From NCBI GenBank assembly GCA_003604995.1, contig QZJD01000042.1:1-38796 (forward strand): a DNA stretch of 38,796 nucleotides. Reading direction: 5' to 3'. The notes beneath the pieces were generated by a model. It was given only the letters and a program-made list of their open reading frames with translations, was not told the DNA's origin and did not search any database. This document shows, piece after piece, positions 16,988 through 24,191 of the stretch. This stretch comes from Desulfobulbus sp. (GTDB lineage Bacteria; Desulfobacterota; Desulfobulbia; Desulfobulbales; Desulfobulbaceae). The translations under genes were made by a program, and so were the position numbers. Positions within the stretch are counted from its first letter, which is position 1. Each line of letters begins with the position of its first letter.

Positions 16988-17098
16988 CTCTGCGGATTCT
17001 CGTCCCGCCGGGTCGGGAAGCAGAAAGGCTCAGAAATCGAAAAGTCGCCGGTTATCAGTCTTTCCAGACGGTAACCTTGGGAGAACCCCAAGTTTTTC

Positions 17099-17126
17099 TT
17101 GACGTTGCAAGGCAAACATGTAGAAT
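17099..17126 (+). promoter_or_regulatory. Sigma70-type promoter for pal
   Basis: TTGACG (17099-17104), a 16-base spacer and TAGAAT (17121-17126) lie about 50 bases before the pal start. Confidence 0.65.
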
Positions 17127-17178
17127 GTTCAACCAATCCCCCAGCCTTTCTTCCATTCAACTGCGTCAAGGAGATGCC

Positions 17179-17763
17179 ATGAAGACATTGTCCCGTCTGG
17201 TCGTAGTTTCCCTGTTTGCCCTGTCCACTTCCCTGCTGTCCGGTTGCGCCAAGGAGCAGGTCGCCCCGTATCCCGGCGGCCCCGGTAAGGACATTGAATA
17301 TGCCCCTCCCCAATATTCCGAGGACGGACCCAGCGAAGAGGCGCTGGATGCGGGAAGCAGGCTTGGCGGCGGCAACGGGTTGCCGGGAGATCAATACAGT
17401 GATGAGTACAAACGGCTTCACGGTCGTTCTTCGGAACAGTTCATGCCGATTTATTTTGATTTTGACCAGGCAGCCGTACGACCCGATCAGTTTTCCAGGC
17501 TCGATCAGAATGCTGATTTCTTGAAAGCCAATCCCATGGCCAGAATCGTCATTGAAGGCAACTGCGATGAACGGGGCACCAATGAGTACAACCTCGCTCT
17601 GGGGGAACGTCGGGCACTGAACGCCAAAACCTATCTCATCGAAGCCGGTGTAGAGGAATCCAGGCTTCGTACGGTGAGCTATGGTGAGGAACGGCCTCTT
17701 TTTCTCGGGCAAGACGAGGATTCGTGGGCCCAGAACCGCCGCGACGATTTTGTGCTGGAATAA
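17179..17763 (+). CDS. pal: Peptidoglycan-associated lipoprotein (OmpA-family)
   Basis: A 194-residue outer-membrane lipoprotein. The signal peptide ends in the lipobox LLSGC, giving lipidated Cys near residue 22. A low-complexity linker follows, then an OmpA-like peptidoglycan-binding domain (about 85-190) with YFDFDQAAVRP, IEGNCDERGTNEYNLALGERRA and YGEERP. In Pal, Asp and Arg in this region contact diaminopimelate. The usual tolQRAB neighbours are absent, which leaves open whether it is the Tol-Pal member or another Pal-like lipoprotein. ATG 17179 is chosen because AAGGAG precedes it and because it begins the signal peptide. Confidence 0.9.
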   Translation: MKTLSRLVVVSLFALSTSLLSGCAKEQVAPYPGGPGKDIEYAPPQYSEDGPSEEALDAGSRLGGGNGLPGDQYSDEYKRLHGRSSEQFMPIYFDFDQAAVRPDQFSRLDQNADFLKANPMARIVIEGNCDERGTNEYNLALGERRALNAKTYLIEAGVEESRLRTVSYGEERPLFLGQDEDSWAQNRRDDFVLE

Positions 17764-17777
17764 CTCCGCGTTTCTCG

Positions 17778-17809
17778 TTACGGCAAAGGATTTCCCTCCT
17801 TTGCCGTAA
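17778..17809 (+). terminator. Long perfect hairpin after pal (possible terminator)
   Basis: TTACGGCAAAGGA (17778-17790) and its exact complement TCCTTTGCCGTAA (17797-17809) form a 13-bp stem with a 6-base loop 14 bases after the pal stop. No T-run follows, so it may be a weak terminator or a 3'-end stabiliser. Confidence 0.55.
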
Positions 17810-17968
17810 TTGCAACAGGAGGGAGACCCGACCGGCATCCATCACCCCGTTACTGGCATGATGGACCTTACCTGCCGGCAATTTTCAGCCGGGTGGCGTA
17901 TCTTATCCCGCTCCACCCTTATTTTCCCAATATTATCCAGGAGTTGTTGCCGAAAACCCAAAATTCTG

Positions 17969-17997
17969 TTGACACGAGAATAGTTATCAACTACTAA
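17969..17997 (+). promoter_or_regulatory. Strong sigma70 promoter of the PerR-like regulator
   Basis: A consensus TTGACA (17969-17974), a 17-base spacer and TACTAA (17992-17997) precede the regulator gene. The spacer contains one operator half and the second lies just after the expected start of transcription. Confidence 0.8.
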
Positions 17998-18028
17998 TAA
18001 AAGAATTTCACAAATGATAACCATTCTC
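17976..18028 (+). promoter_or_regulatory. Paired mirror-image Fur/PerR operators
   Basis: GAGAATAGTTATCA (17976-17989) and TGATAACCATTCTC (18015-18028) are inverted copies with a single mismatch, 25 bases apart. The first fills the promoter spacer; the second lies between the expected start point and the ATG at 18037. This is the layout of autorepression by a dimeric Fur-family protein. Confidence 0.7.
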
Positions 18029-18036
18029 TAAACACC

Positions 18037-18675
18037 ATGAAAAAACTCCGCATGACCCATCAAAGGGAAGTCATCCTGGAGGAGCTGGCCAAATGCACCG
18101 GCCACCCTGCCGCGGATGAGCTGCACCAACGGCTGAAAAAAAAGATGCCCCGAATCAGCCTGGCCACGGTGTACCGTAATCTGGAAATCCTTGCCGAAGC
18201 AGGATCCATCAAAAAAATTGAGATTAGCGGACGCCAGAAACGGTTTGACTGGGAGGTGCGGCCACACAACCACATTTACTGCTTGGAATGTCACCGGGTC
18301 GACAATATCCGGCTGGAATCGGAGACCCAGGTGCCGCAGCCCGATGACGACCGTGGCTATGCGATAACCGGATGCAGGATTGAATTTACCGGGATTTGTC
18401 CGGTCTGCCAGAAAAAACATTTTGAACAGGGAGGAAGCAGCATGGGATGTGCCAAATGCAAGTCCGATTCGCTCAACGCCAGCCAGAACCAGGTCCTGCG
18501 GACTCTGGCCCTAAGCAAGAACCCCTGCGGCAGCAAAGAAATCGCCGCGGCCAGCGGACTGGATGCCAAAGAGGTAAGTGGAAACTTGTCCGCACTCAAA
18601 AAAATAGGCTATATCGCCAGCCCTGTCCGCTGCAAGTATGAAATAACCCCGGAAGGAAAAAAAGCCATCGCTTAA
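18037..18675 (+). CDS. PerR-like Fur-family repressor fused to a C-terminal winged-helix segment
   Basis: A 212-residue protein, longer than ordinary Fur/PerR (about 140). Residues 1-133 are a complete Fur-family protein: winged helix with SLATVYRNLEIL, the PerR-like regulatory site KRFDWEVRPHNHIYC, and structural zinc cysteines CLEC and CPVC. Residues 136-212 begin MGCAKCKSDS and form a second helix-turn-helix-like domain (GSKEIAAASGLDAKEVSGNLSAL is split over two helices). A strong internal Shine-Dalgarno (GGGAGGA, 18429-18435) precedes the in-frame ATG at 18442, so the C-terminal part may also be made separately as a 77-residue protein. It heads the oxygen-defence genes and its promoter has matching operators. 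It probably represses this operon until peroxide or metal state changes. Confidence 0.85.
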   Translation: MKKLRMTHQREVILEELAKCTGHPAADELHQRLKKKMPRISLATVYRNLEILAEAGSIKKIEISGRQKRFDWEVRPHNHIYCLECHRVDNIRLESETQVPQPDDDRGYAITGCRIEFTGICPVCQKKHFEQGGSSMGCAKCKSDSLNASQNQVLRTLALSKNPCGSKEIAAASGLDAKEVSGNLSALKKIGYIASPVRCKYEITPEGKKAIA

Positions 18676-18688
18676 AGGAGGAACGACC

Positions 18689-19264
18689 ATGGCGCAATTG
18701 ATAGGCTCCCAGACCGAAAAAAACCTGCTGACCGCTTTTGCCGGAGAATCGCAGGCCAGAAACCGTTATACCTATTTCGCCAAACAGGCCCGCAACGAAG
18801 GGTACATCCAGATCTGCCAGATCTTCGAGCGAACCGCGGATCAGGAGAAGGAACACGCCAAACGACTGTTCAAATTCCTCCAGGGCGGCGAGGTTCAGGT
18901 CATGGCCGGCTTTCCTGCCGGCATCATCGGCAATACCCTGCAAAACCTGGAGGCGGCGGCGGCAGGCGAAAATTACGAATACTCGCAGATGTATCCTGAA
19001 TTCGCTCAAGTAGCGAAAGATGAAGGATTCATCGAAATCGCCTCTGCATTCACCGCCATTGCCGTAGCGGAAAAACAGCACGAAAAACAGTATCTGGATT
19101 TTGTCGACAACATCACCGGCGGCCGCGTATTCAAGAGGGACAACTCGGTCATCTGGTACTGCGCAAACTGCGGCTATCTCCATGAGGCAACGGAGTCGCC
19201 GGTCAAATGCCCGGCCTGCGCCCATCCCCAGGCCTACTTCCAGCTGCTGGGCGAAAACTGGTAG
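18689..19264 (+). CDS. rbr: Rubrerythrin
   Basis: A 191-residue cytoplasmic non-haem iron peroxidase that reduces hydrogen peroxide to water. A four-helix diiron domain occupies residues 1-145 with ligands in [19 protein letters not shown] and [10 protein letters not shown]; a C-terminal rubredoxin domain follows with CANCGY and CPAC. Length and layout are standard. AAAGGAGG precedes the ATG 13 bases after the regulator gene, so both come from one transcript, as in known perR-rbr operons of sulfate reducers. Electrons are probably supplied by the rubredoxin encoded at 19789. Confidence 0.96.
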   Translation: MAQLIGSQTEKNLLTAFAGESQARNRYTYFAKQARNEGYIQICQIFERTADQEKEHAKRLFKFLQGGEVQVMAGFPAGIIGNTLQNLEAAAAGENYEYSQMYPEFAQVAKDEGFIEIASAFTAIAVAEKQHEKQYLDFVDNITGGRVFKRDNSVIWYCANCGYLHEATESPVKCPACAHPQAYFQLLGENW

Positions 19265-19296
19265 CAGCCAGCCCCGGCAAAAAAACCGATTTTCGA

Positions 19297-19308
19297 TTTG
19301 ATATCAAA
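19297..19308 (+). promoter_or_regulatory. 12-bp palindrome overlapping the desulfoferrodoxin -35
   Basis: TTTGATATCAAA is a perfect inverted repeat overlapping the -35 hexamer. It may be an operator, but no matching copy was noticed elsewhere in the window and it does not resemble the PerR boxes upstream. Confidence 0.35.
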
Positions 19309-19326
19309 GTATGTGCGTGGTACAAT
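19298..19326 (+). promoter_or_regulatory. Sigma70 promoter for desulfoferrodoxin
   Basis: TTGATA (19298-19303), a 17-base spacer and TACAAT (19321-19326) lie 34 bases before the start of the gene. Confidence 0.65.
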
Positions 19327-19359
19327 AAAAAATATAATCCCATAGCCAAGGAGAATCCC

Positions 19360-19734
19360 ATGACCAAGAAAAATGAAGTGTACAAGTGCTCCCTCTGCGG
19401 CAATATTGTCGAAGTCCTGCATACCGGTGCGGGCGAACTTGTCTGTTGTGGACAACCTATGGATCTCATGGTCGAGAATACCGTTGATGCCGCCAAGGAA
19501 AAGCATGTCCCGGTCATTTCCAAGGTCGAGAACGGCTACAAGGTCGTGGTCGGCAGCGTTCCCCACCCCATGGAAGAGAAACACTGGATCGAATGGATCG
19601 AACTGATCGCCGACGGCAAGGTCTACCGCGCGAACCTCGCGCCCGGCATGGCCCCGGAAGCGGTCTTCTGCATCGAGGCCGACACGGTCACGGCCAGAGA
19701 GTATTGCAACCTGCACGGTCTCTGGAAGAGCTAG
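19360..19734 (+). CDS. dfx: Desulfoferrodoxin (superoxide reductase)
   Basis: A 124-residue two-iron superoxide reductase that reduces superoxide to peroxide without making oxygen. The N-terminal desulforedoxin domain has CSLC and CCGQPM (centre I, Fe-Cys4). The C-terminal domain provides the Fe(His4Cys) centre with [18 protein letters not shown] and CNLHGLWKS. Length is typical. The frame is open upstream to 19207, but AAGGAG before ATG 19360 and the domain boundary define the start. It sits between rubrerythrin and rubredoxin, has its own promoter, and its peroxide product would be handled by rubrerythrin. Confidence 0.96.
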   Translation: MTKKNEVYKCSLCGNIVEVLHTGAGELVCCGQPMDLMVENTVDAAKEKHVPVISKVENGYKVVVGSVPHPMEEKHWIEWIELIADGKVYRANLAPGMAPEAVFCIEADTVTAREYCNLHGLWKS

Positions 19735-19788
19735 CGCCGAGAACCCAAACCCCGTCCTATCCACATTGATTAAGCCAGAGGTGAGCGC

Positions 19789-19947
19789 ATGAGCAAGTAC
19801 AAGTGCCGCATCTGCGGGTACGAGTATGATCCGGCCGCCGGTGATCCGGCCAACGGAGTTCCCCCGGGAACCGCTTTCGAGGATGTTCCCGACGACTGGA
19901 CCTGCCCGGTCTGCGGAGCGGGCAAAGACGAATTCGAAGCAATCTGA
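19789..19947 (+). CDS. Rubredoxin
   Basis: A 52-residue electron carrier with one Fe(Cys4) site formed by CRICGY (from residue 6) and CPVCGA (from about residue 39), plus the conserved [10 protein letters not shown] end. Its position downstream of desulfoferrodoxin and upstream of the A-type flavoprotein matches the rbo-rub-roo order known from sulfate reducers and suggests that it reduces one or more of superoxide reductase, rubrerythrin and the flavoprotein. A terminator follows. Confidence 0.96.
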   Translation: MSKYKCRICGYEYDPAAGDPANGVPPGTAFEDVPDDWTCPVCGAGKDEFEAI

Positions 19948-19959
19948 ACTGCCCCTTCC

Positions 19960-20008
19960 CGTCCCCGATGGCATCATGCCCGCGCCAAGCCACCGGGGAC
20001 GGATTTTT
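19960..20008 (+). terminator. Probable rho-independent terminator after rubredoxin
   Basis: CGTCCCCG (19960-19967) pairs with CGGGGACG (19994-20001), enclosing a smaller GGCAT/ATGCC hairpin, and is followed by GATTTTT. Confidence 0.7.
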
Positions 20009-20096
20009 CGCGCTGAGATAATGCCGTTCGTCCTCATGAGAGAAAAACGGAAATTCTTATCAGCACGCCCCTTTCCACTTCACCTTGGCAGGAATT

Positions 20097-20444
20097 ATGA
20101 CCAAAGTCGTCCTTTTCGCCTTCCGCCCCGATCCCTTGTGCTTTCTGCACACCCTCCTTTATGCTATTGACCTGGATGAAAATGGGATGTGGGGGGAAAT
20201 CGTCGTCGAAGGGGAGGCCACCAGGCTGATCCCTGAAATGGCCCGGCCCGATCATTTCCTGCACGGATTCTATCTCAAGGCGAAAGACCGGGGTATGATC
20301 TACGGTGCCTGCCGGGCCTGTGCAACCAAAATGGGGGTAGCCGAGGCCATTGCGGCGGAAGGAATCCCCCTGATCGGGGACAACCATGGTCATCCGTCTA
20401 TGGCCACCTTCATCAAACAGGATTACTCGATTATTACCCTATAA
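20097..20444 (+). CDS. DsrE-like small cytoplasmic protein
   Basis: A 115-residue protein with a DsrE/DsrF-like pattern. It opens with an alternating hydrophobic strand (MTKVVLFAFRPD), and near residue 72 carries GACRACATKMG, two cysteines three apart at the place where DsrE-fold proteins often keep their reactive cysteine. The ending GDNHGHPSMATFIKQ contains two histidines. The role could be sulfur transfer or thiol redox; neither is shown. It lies between rubredoxin and the flavoprotein, 27 bases before the latter, and is probably co-transcribed with it. ATG 20097 is preferred over an in-frame TTG at 20085. Confidence 0.75.
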   Translation: MTKVVLFAFRPDPLCFLHTLLYAIDLDENGMWGEIVVEGEATRLIPEMARPDHFLHGFYLKAKDRGMIYGACRACATKMGVAEAIAAEGIPLIGDNHGHPSMATFIKQDYSIITL

Positions 20445-20471
20445 TTTTCCATATTCGAGGAGGGACACAGA

Positions 20472-21692
20472 ATGAAACCCATTGAACTTGCCGAAAACAT
20501 CTACTGGGTCGGCGCCGTGGACTGGCTGACCCGGGATTTTCATGGCTACTCCACCTACCGGGGCACGACCTACAATGCCTTCCTGATCATGGATGAAAAG
20601 ATCACCCTGATCGACACGGTGAAACAGCCCTACAAGAGCGAACTGCTCCATCGGATCCGCAACATCGTGGATCCGGAAAAAATCGATTACATCGTGGTCA
20701 ACCACGTGGAAATGGACCATTCCGGCTGCCTTCCCGAGATAATCGATCTGGTCAAGCCGGAAAAGGTGATCTGCTCAAAAATGGGCCACAAGGCACTGCT
20801 CAAGCACTTCCACCGCGAGGACTGGCCCTATCACATCGTCAATCCCGGCGAGGACCTTTCCCTGGGAAAGAGGACGCTGTCCTTCCTCGAAACCCGGATG
20901 CTGCACTGGCCGGACTCCATGTTCACCTATGTCAAGGAAGACCAGATCCTGTTCTCCAGCGACGCCTTCGGCCAACACCTGGCCACCAGCGAGCGGTTCG
21001 ACGACGAGGTCAACCAGGATGTCCTGATGTACGAGTGCGCCAAATACTATGCCAACATCCTGACCCTCTACTCGCCCCTGGTGAAAAAGCTCATCGCCAA
21101 GGTCCAGGAAATGAACCTGCCGATCAAAATGATCGCCCCGGACCACGGGGTGATCTGGCGGGCCAACCCGGGCAAGGTCCTGGACGCCTATTCCCGCTGG
21201 TGCGTGCACGAAGGCCGCGGCAACGCCTTAATCATCTACGATACCATGTGGCATTCCACGGAAATGATGGCCAAGGCGGTGGCCGACGGCCTGCAGGACG
21301 AGGGGATCAGCTACCGGCTCCTTGACCTGCGGGTCAACCACCGCAGCGACGTGATGGCCGATGTCCTCGATGCCAGCGCGATCATCCTCGGCTGTCCCAC
21401 CCTGAACAACGGCATGCTTCCCAGAATGGCGGGGTTTCTCATGTACATGCGGGGACTGCGGCCGACCAACAAGATCGGCGCCGCCTTCGGCTCCTACGGC
21501 TGGTCCGGCGAGGCGGTCAAACTGATGAACGAGGCGATGAAGGAGATGAAATTCACCCTCTGTCATGAAGGCCTGCGGGTCCAGTACGTGCCTGAGCACG
21601 GCGAGCTGGCCCAGTGCGTGGAACTCGGCCGGACTGTAGGCCGCACTCTCAACGACTTCCTGGCCGGCAAGGAAATCCGGTCCGTGCTTTAG
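20472..21692 (+). CDS. roo: A-type flavoprotein, rubredoxin:oxygen oxidoreductase (FprA/ROO)
   Basis: A 406-residue flavodiiron protein that reduces oxygen to water (or NO to N2O) in anaerobes. The N-terminal metallo-beta-lactamase-like domain carries the diiron ligands His78, Glu80, Asp82 and His83 in NHVEMDHSG, with further ligands around HWPDSM and APDHGVIW. The flavodoxin domain begins near residue 255 (YDTMWHSTEMMAKAV) and binds FMN. No extra rubredoxin or reductase domain is fused, so it is the simple class A form and needs a separate donor, presumably the rubredoxin at 19789 or the protein at 21704. A strong GAGGAGGG ribosome site precedes the ATG. Confidence 0.95.
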   Translation: MKPIELAENIYWVGAVDWLTRDFHGYSTYRGTTYNAFLIMDEKITLIDTVKQPYKSELLHRIRNIVDPEKIDYIVVNHVEMDHSGCLPEIIDLVKPEKVICSKMGHKALLKHFHREDWPYHIVNPGEDLSLGKRTLSFLETRMLHWPDSMFTYVKEDQILFSSDAFGQHLATSERFDDEVNQDVLMYECAKYYANILTLYSPLVKKLIAKVQEMNLPIKMIAPDHGVIWRANPGKVLDAYSRWCVHEGRGNALIIYDTMWHSTEMMAKAVADGLQDEGISYRLLDLRVNHRSDVMADVLDASAIILGCPTLNNGMLPRMAGFLMYMRGLRPTNKIGAAFGSYGWSGEAVKLMNEAMKEMKFTLCHEGLRVQYVPEHGELAQCVELGRTVGRTLNDFLAGKEIRSVL

Positions 21693-21703
21693 GAGAGAAG
21701 ACC

Positions 21704-22030
21704 ATGAAAATAATCGTTGACCGCAACGTCGTGGAGTTTTCCCCGGAATCGCCGCGGGAGACCGCGGACCTGGAAGTATTGTGGCGGGTGCTGGTGGACT
21801 GTGTCAAGGAATCCAAGCAGTTGACCCCCATCGGTGAGTTTGTCCCGCAGAAGGCCAATACCGCGCGCTTCGTCATCGAAGGGGTGCCCGGCGGCACGAC
21901 CGACTACAGCGACCATTCGGTTTCAGCCGAGTGCACGGTCTATTGCCAGATCTGCAACAAATACGCCAACCTCAAGCCCGGCGACTCGCTCCCCAACTGC
22001 TGCGGCCGGCCCATGGAAACCCTGGATTGA
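21704..22030 (+). CDS. Small protein with a desulforedoxin-like C-terminal Cys4 site
   Basis: A 108-residue protein that I cannot assign to a named family. Residues 1-75 have no cysteine pair (one isolated Cys near 32) and look like a mixed alpha/beta domain. The C-terminus reads CQICNKYANLK, then NCCGRPMETLD: the C-x2-C, then C-C-G-x-P-M pattern is that of desulforedoxin and of the desulfoferrodoxin N-terminal domain encoded at 19360 (CSLC, CCGQPM). An Fe(Cys4) or zinc site is therefore likely. It starts 11 bases after the flavoprotein stop with AGGAGAG before the ATG, so it could be an electron donor or partner of that enzyme. Confidence 0.78.
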   Translation: MKIIVDRNVVEFSPESPRETADLEVLWRVLVDCVKESKQLTPIGEFVPQKANTARFVIEGVPGGTTDYSDHSVSAECTVYCQICNKYANLKPGDSLPNCCGRPMETLD

Positions 22031-22388
22031 GCTTGCCTTGCCGTCTTCCCATTGCCACCTGCTGAGCACCGCGGAAGCTGCCGAAAAGGATAGGTAAGCG
22101 CAGACTCCGTGCGGAACCAGGTGGCACGGGAGCCCTTTCTTTTGGTTCCTTTTGGTTGTCTGCCCTTCGGCAGACGATTGACAGGGCAAGCAAAGAAAAG
22201 GAACAAGATGGATAGGCGAGCTGAAGACAGTACGTTTGAGGTAAGTACTTGATTGTTGGGTTACGGCCTGACGGCCTAACCTAATCTACGTAAAACACTT
22301 CAATAAGAACGACCCCGGATTCCACTTCGTTTCATCCGGGCTACAACTCATCCGACCTATATAGCTGCCCAACAAACAAAAGGCCGGA
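22031..22388. repeat. Non-coding region rich in inverted repeats, REP-like
   Basis: No gene is visible in this stretch. It has GTCTGCC/GGCAGAC with loop CTTC (22158-22175), flanked by GTTCCTTTT and its complement AAAAGGAAC. Next is GGTTA-c-GGCC/GGCC-TAACC (22259-22281). Then comes CCCGGAT/ATCCGGG (22314-22340), next to TTGTTGGG near 22253 and CCCAACAA near 22367, which are complementary. These resemble REP-type intergenic repeats seen scattered in other proteobacterial genomes. Whether copies exist elsewhere in this genome cannot be seen. Confidence 0.6.
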
Positions 22389-22402
22389 TCAACCGGCCTT
22401 TT
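22378..22402 (-). terminator. Rho-independent terminator overlapping the cmk stop codon
   Basis: On the minus strand AAAAGGCCGG and CCGGCCTTTT form a 10-bp stem with a 5-base loop. The loop contains the TGA stop codon of cmk, so the last codons of the gene form the 5' arm. A T-rich run follows. Confidence 0.85.
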
Positions 22403-23081
22403 GTTGTTGCTGAACAACCCCCAGCACCTGCTCCACCACCTCGTCCACGCTCATGCCCGTGGAGTCGATCCGCACCGCATCCGGCGCGGCCTTGAGCGGC
22501 GCGATGGTTCGCTCACTGTCGTCCCGGTCTCTTTTTACGATCTGGGCAAGGATCTCCGCCTCATTCACCTCCTCACCCCGTTCCCGCAGCTGCCGGATCC
22601 GTCTTTTCGCGCGCACCTCCGGAGAGGCGTCCAGGTAGATCTTCCAGGCAGCGCCCGGAAAGACCACCGTGCCGGTGTCCCGCCCCTCGGCCACGATCTT
22701 TCCCGTTGCCCCCATCTCCCGCTGCATCCTGGTCAGAGCGGAACGGACCGGACCCAGAGCGGACACCGCCGAGGCGAGCATGCTGATTTCCGGGGTTCGA
22801 ATCTCCTCGCTCACCTCCACCCCATCGAGAATCACCCGGGTTTCTTCCTGTTCGGAACGTGCCGGCAACAACCGGATATTCAGCAAGGGCAAAATCGCCG
22901 CCACTGCCTTTTCGTTCGTGATCGCAAGGTTCTCCTGCCGGCACCTCAGGGCTACGGCCCGGTACATCGCTCCGGTATCCAGGTAGGTGAAACCGAGCCG
23001 GGCCGCCACCCGGCGGCTGATCGTCGATTTACCGACGCCGGAAGGACCGTCGATGGTCACCACCGCCAGAGGTTCAGACAT
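22389..23081 (-). CDS. cmk: Cytidylate kinase
   Basis: A 230-residue enzyme that phosphorylates CMP and dCMP. The P-loop GPSGVGKST occupies residues 12-20, followed by LGFTYLDTGAMYRAVAL (CMP-binding), the GRDTGTVVFPGA motif near residue 132, and the LID region KRDRDDSERTIAPLK near 184. Length is standard. Its start overlaps the end of hisC by 8 bases, so it is the last gene of a gatC-gatA-hisC-cmk operon, and its stop is inside the terminator hairpin. Confidence 0.96.
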   Translation of the reverse strand: MSEPLAVVTIDGPSGVGKSTISRRVAARLGFTYLDTGAMYRAVALRCRQENLAITNEKAVAAILPLLNIRLLPARSEQEETRVILDGVEVSEEIRTPEISMLASAVSALGPVRSALTRMQREMGATGKIVAEGRDTGTVVFPGAAWKIYLDASPEVRAKRRIRQLRERGEEVNEAEILAQIVKRDRDDSERTIAPLKAAPDAVRIDSTGMSVDEVVEQVLGVVQQQQKAG

Positions 23082-24189
23082 AGTTCAGTTCCCGCAGACA
23101 GGTGGCAAGGGCCAGGACAAAGCGCTGATTCTCCGCTTCCGTGCCCACGGTGATCCTGATGAAATCGGGATACCCGTACGGCTTCATCGAGCGGACGATC
23201 ACCCCCTGATGGAGCATGGCGTCATAAAGGCGGGTGGCATCGCCCCGGACATCGATGAGGAAAAAATTGGTGTGGGATGGGTAGGCCCGGCAGCCGAGCT
23301 TCTCCACCTCCGCGCTCAACCATGCCCTGCCCCGGCTCGTTTCCCGGATGGTCATCTCGTAGTGGGCAAGATCCTCCAGGGCGGCCGTAGCCCCGATCTG
23401 GGCCAGGAGATTGATGTTGAAGGGCTGGCGCACCCGGTGGAGGAGGCCTGCGATCTCCGGATGCATCAGGCCAAAACCCACCCGCAACCCGGCCAGGCCG
23501 AAGGCCTTGGAAAAGGTCCGCAGGGCGACCACCGGTGCCCTGCCCTCCGGGTTCCGGATATAGGAAAAAACATCGATGCGCAGCTCCGGCGGCATCACGA
23601 AGTCCACATAGGCCTCGTCCAGCACCACCACCACCTCTTCCGGCACCTGTTCCAGGAAATCGGCAAAGGCCTCGCGGGAAATCAGGGTTGCGCAGGGATT
23701 GTTGGGGTTGTCCATGAAAATGAGCCTGGTCCGGGGGGTGATCGCCGCCAGGATCGCCGCCAGGTCGTGGTGCATGTCGCGCAGGGGGATGACCGTGTTG
23801 ACCCCGCCGCGGACCTGAACCAGCTTCTGGTACATGAGAAAGGAGGGATGGCTGGTGATCACCTCGTCCCCGGTCTGGACAAAGGCCTTGACCAGGAACT
23901 CGATCACCTCGTTGGAACCGTTGCCGAGGATGATCTCCGCCGGACTGGCGCCGGTCCACCCGGCCAGGGCCTGGGTCAGGTAATAGCTGGAACCGTCCGG
24001 ATAGCGGTGCAGGGAAGTGAGCGCGCCGGCAATGGCCTTGACGGCCCTTGGCGAGGGACCCCAGGGGTTCTCGTTGGAGGCCAGCTTGATGGAGCCGGTG
24101 ATGCCATATTCGCGCTCCAGCTCCTCAAGAGGCTTGCCCGGCGGATAAGGAGTGATGGTGCTGATATTGGGTGCGGGTTGCAGTTTCAT
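23074..24189 (-). CDS. hisC: Histidinol-phosphate aminotransferase
   Basis: A 371-residue class II PLP aminotransferase that makes L-histidinol phosphate. The motifs KLASNENPWGPSP near residue 36, GNGSNEVIEFL near 90, MDNPNNPCAT near 158, and the Schiff-base region TFSKAFGLAGLRVGFG near 222 are clear. ATG 24189 is used because it begins two bases after gatA and because 19 extra residues from an upstream start would lie inside gatA without homology. No other his gene is nearby; some HisC paralogues act on aromatic amino acids, so a tyrosine/phenylalanine role cannot be excluded. Confidence 0.92.
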   Translation of the reverse strand: MKLQPAPNISTITPYPPGKPLEELEREYGITGSIKLASNENPWGPSPRAVKAIAGALTSLHRYPDGSSYYLTQALAGWTGASPAEIILGNGSNEVIEFLVKAFVQTGDEVITSHPSFLMYQKLVQVRGGVNTVIPLRDMHHDLAAILAAITPRTRLIFMDNPNNPCATLISREAFADFLEQVPEEVVVVLDEAYVDFVMPPELRIDVFSYIRNPEGRAPVVALRTFSKAFGLAGLRVGFGLMHPEIAGLLHRVRQPFNINLLAQIGATAALEDLAHYEMTIRETSRGRAWLSAEVEKLGCRAYPSHTNFFLIDVRGDATRLYDAMLHQGVIVRSMKPYGYPDFIRITVGTEAENQRFVLALATCLRELNYV

Positions 24190-24191
24190 GG

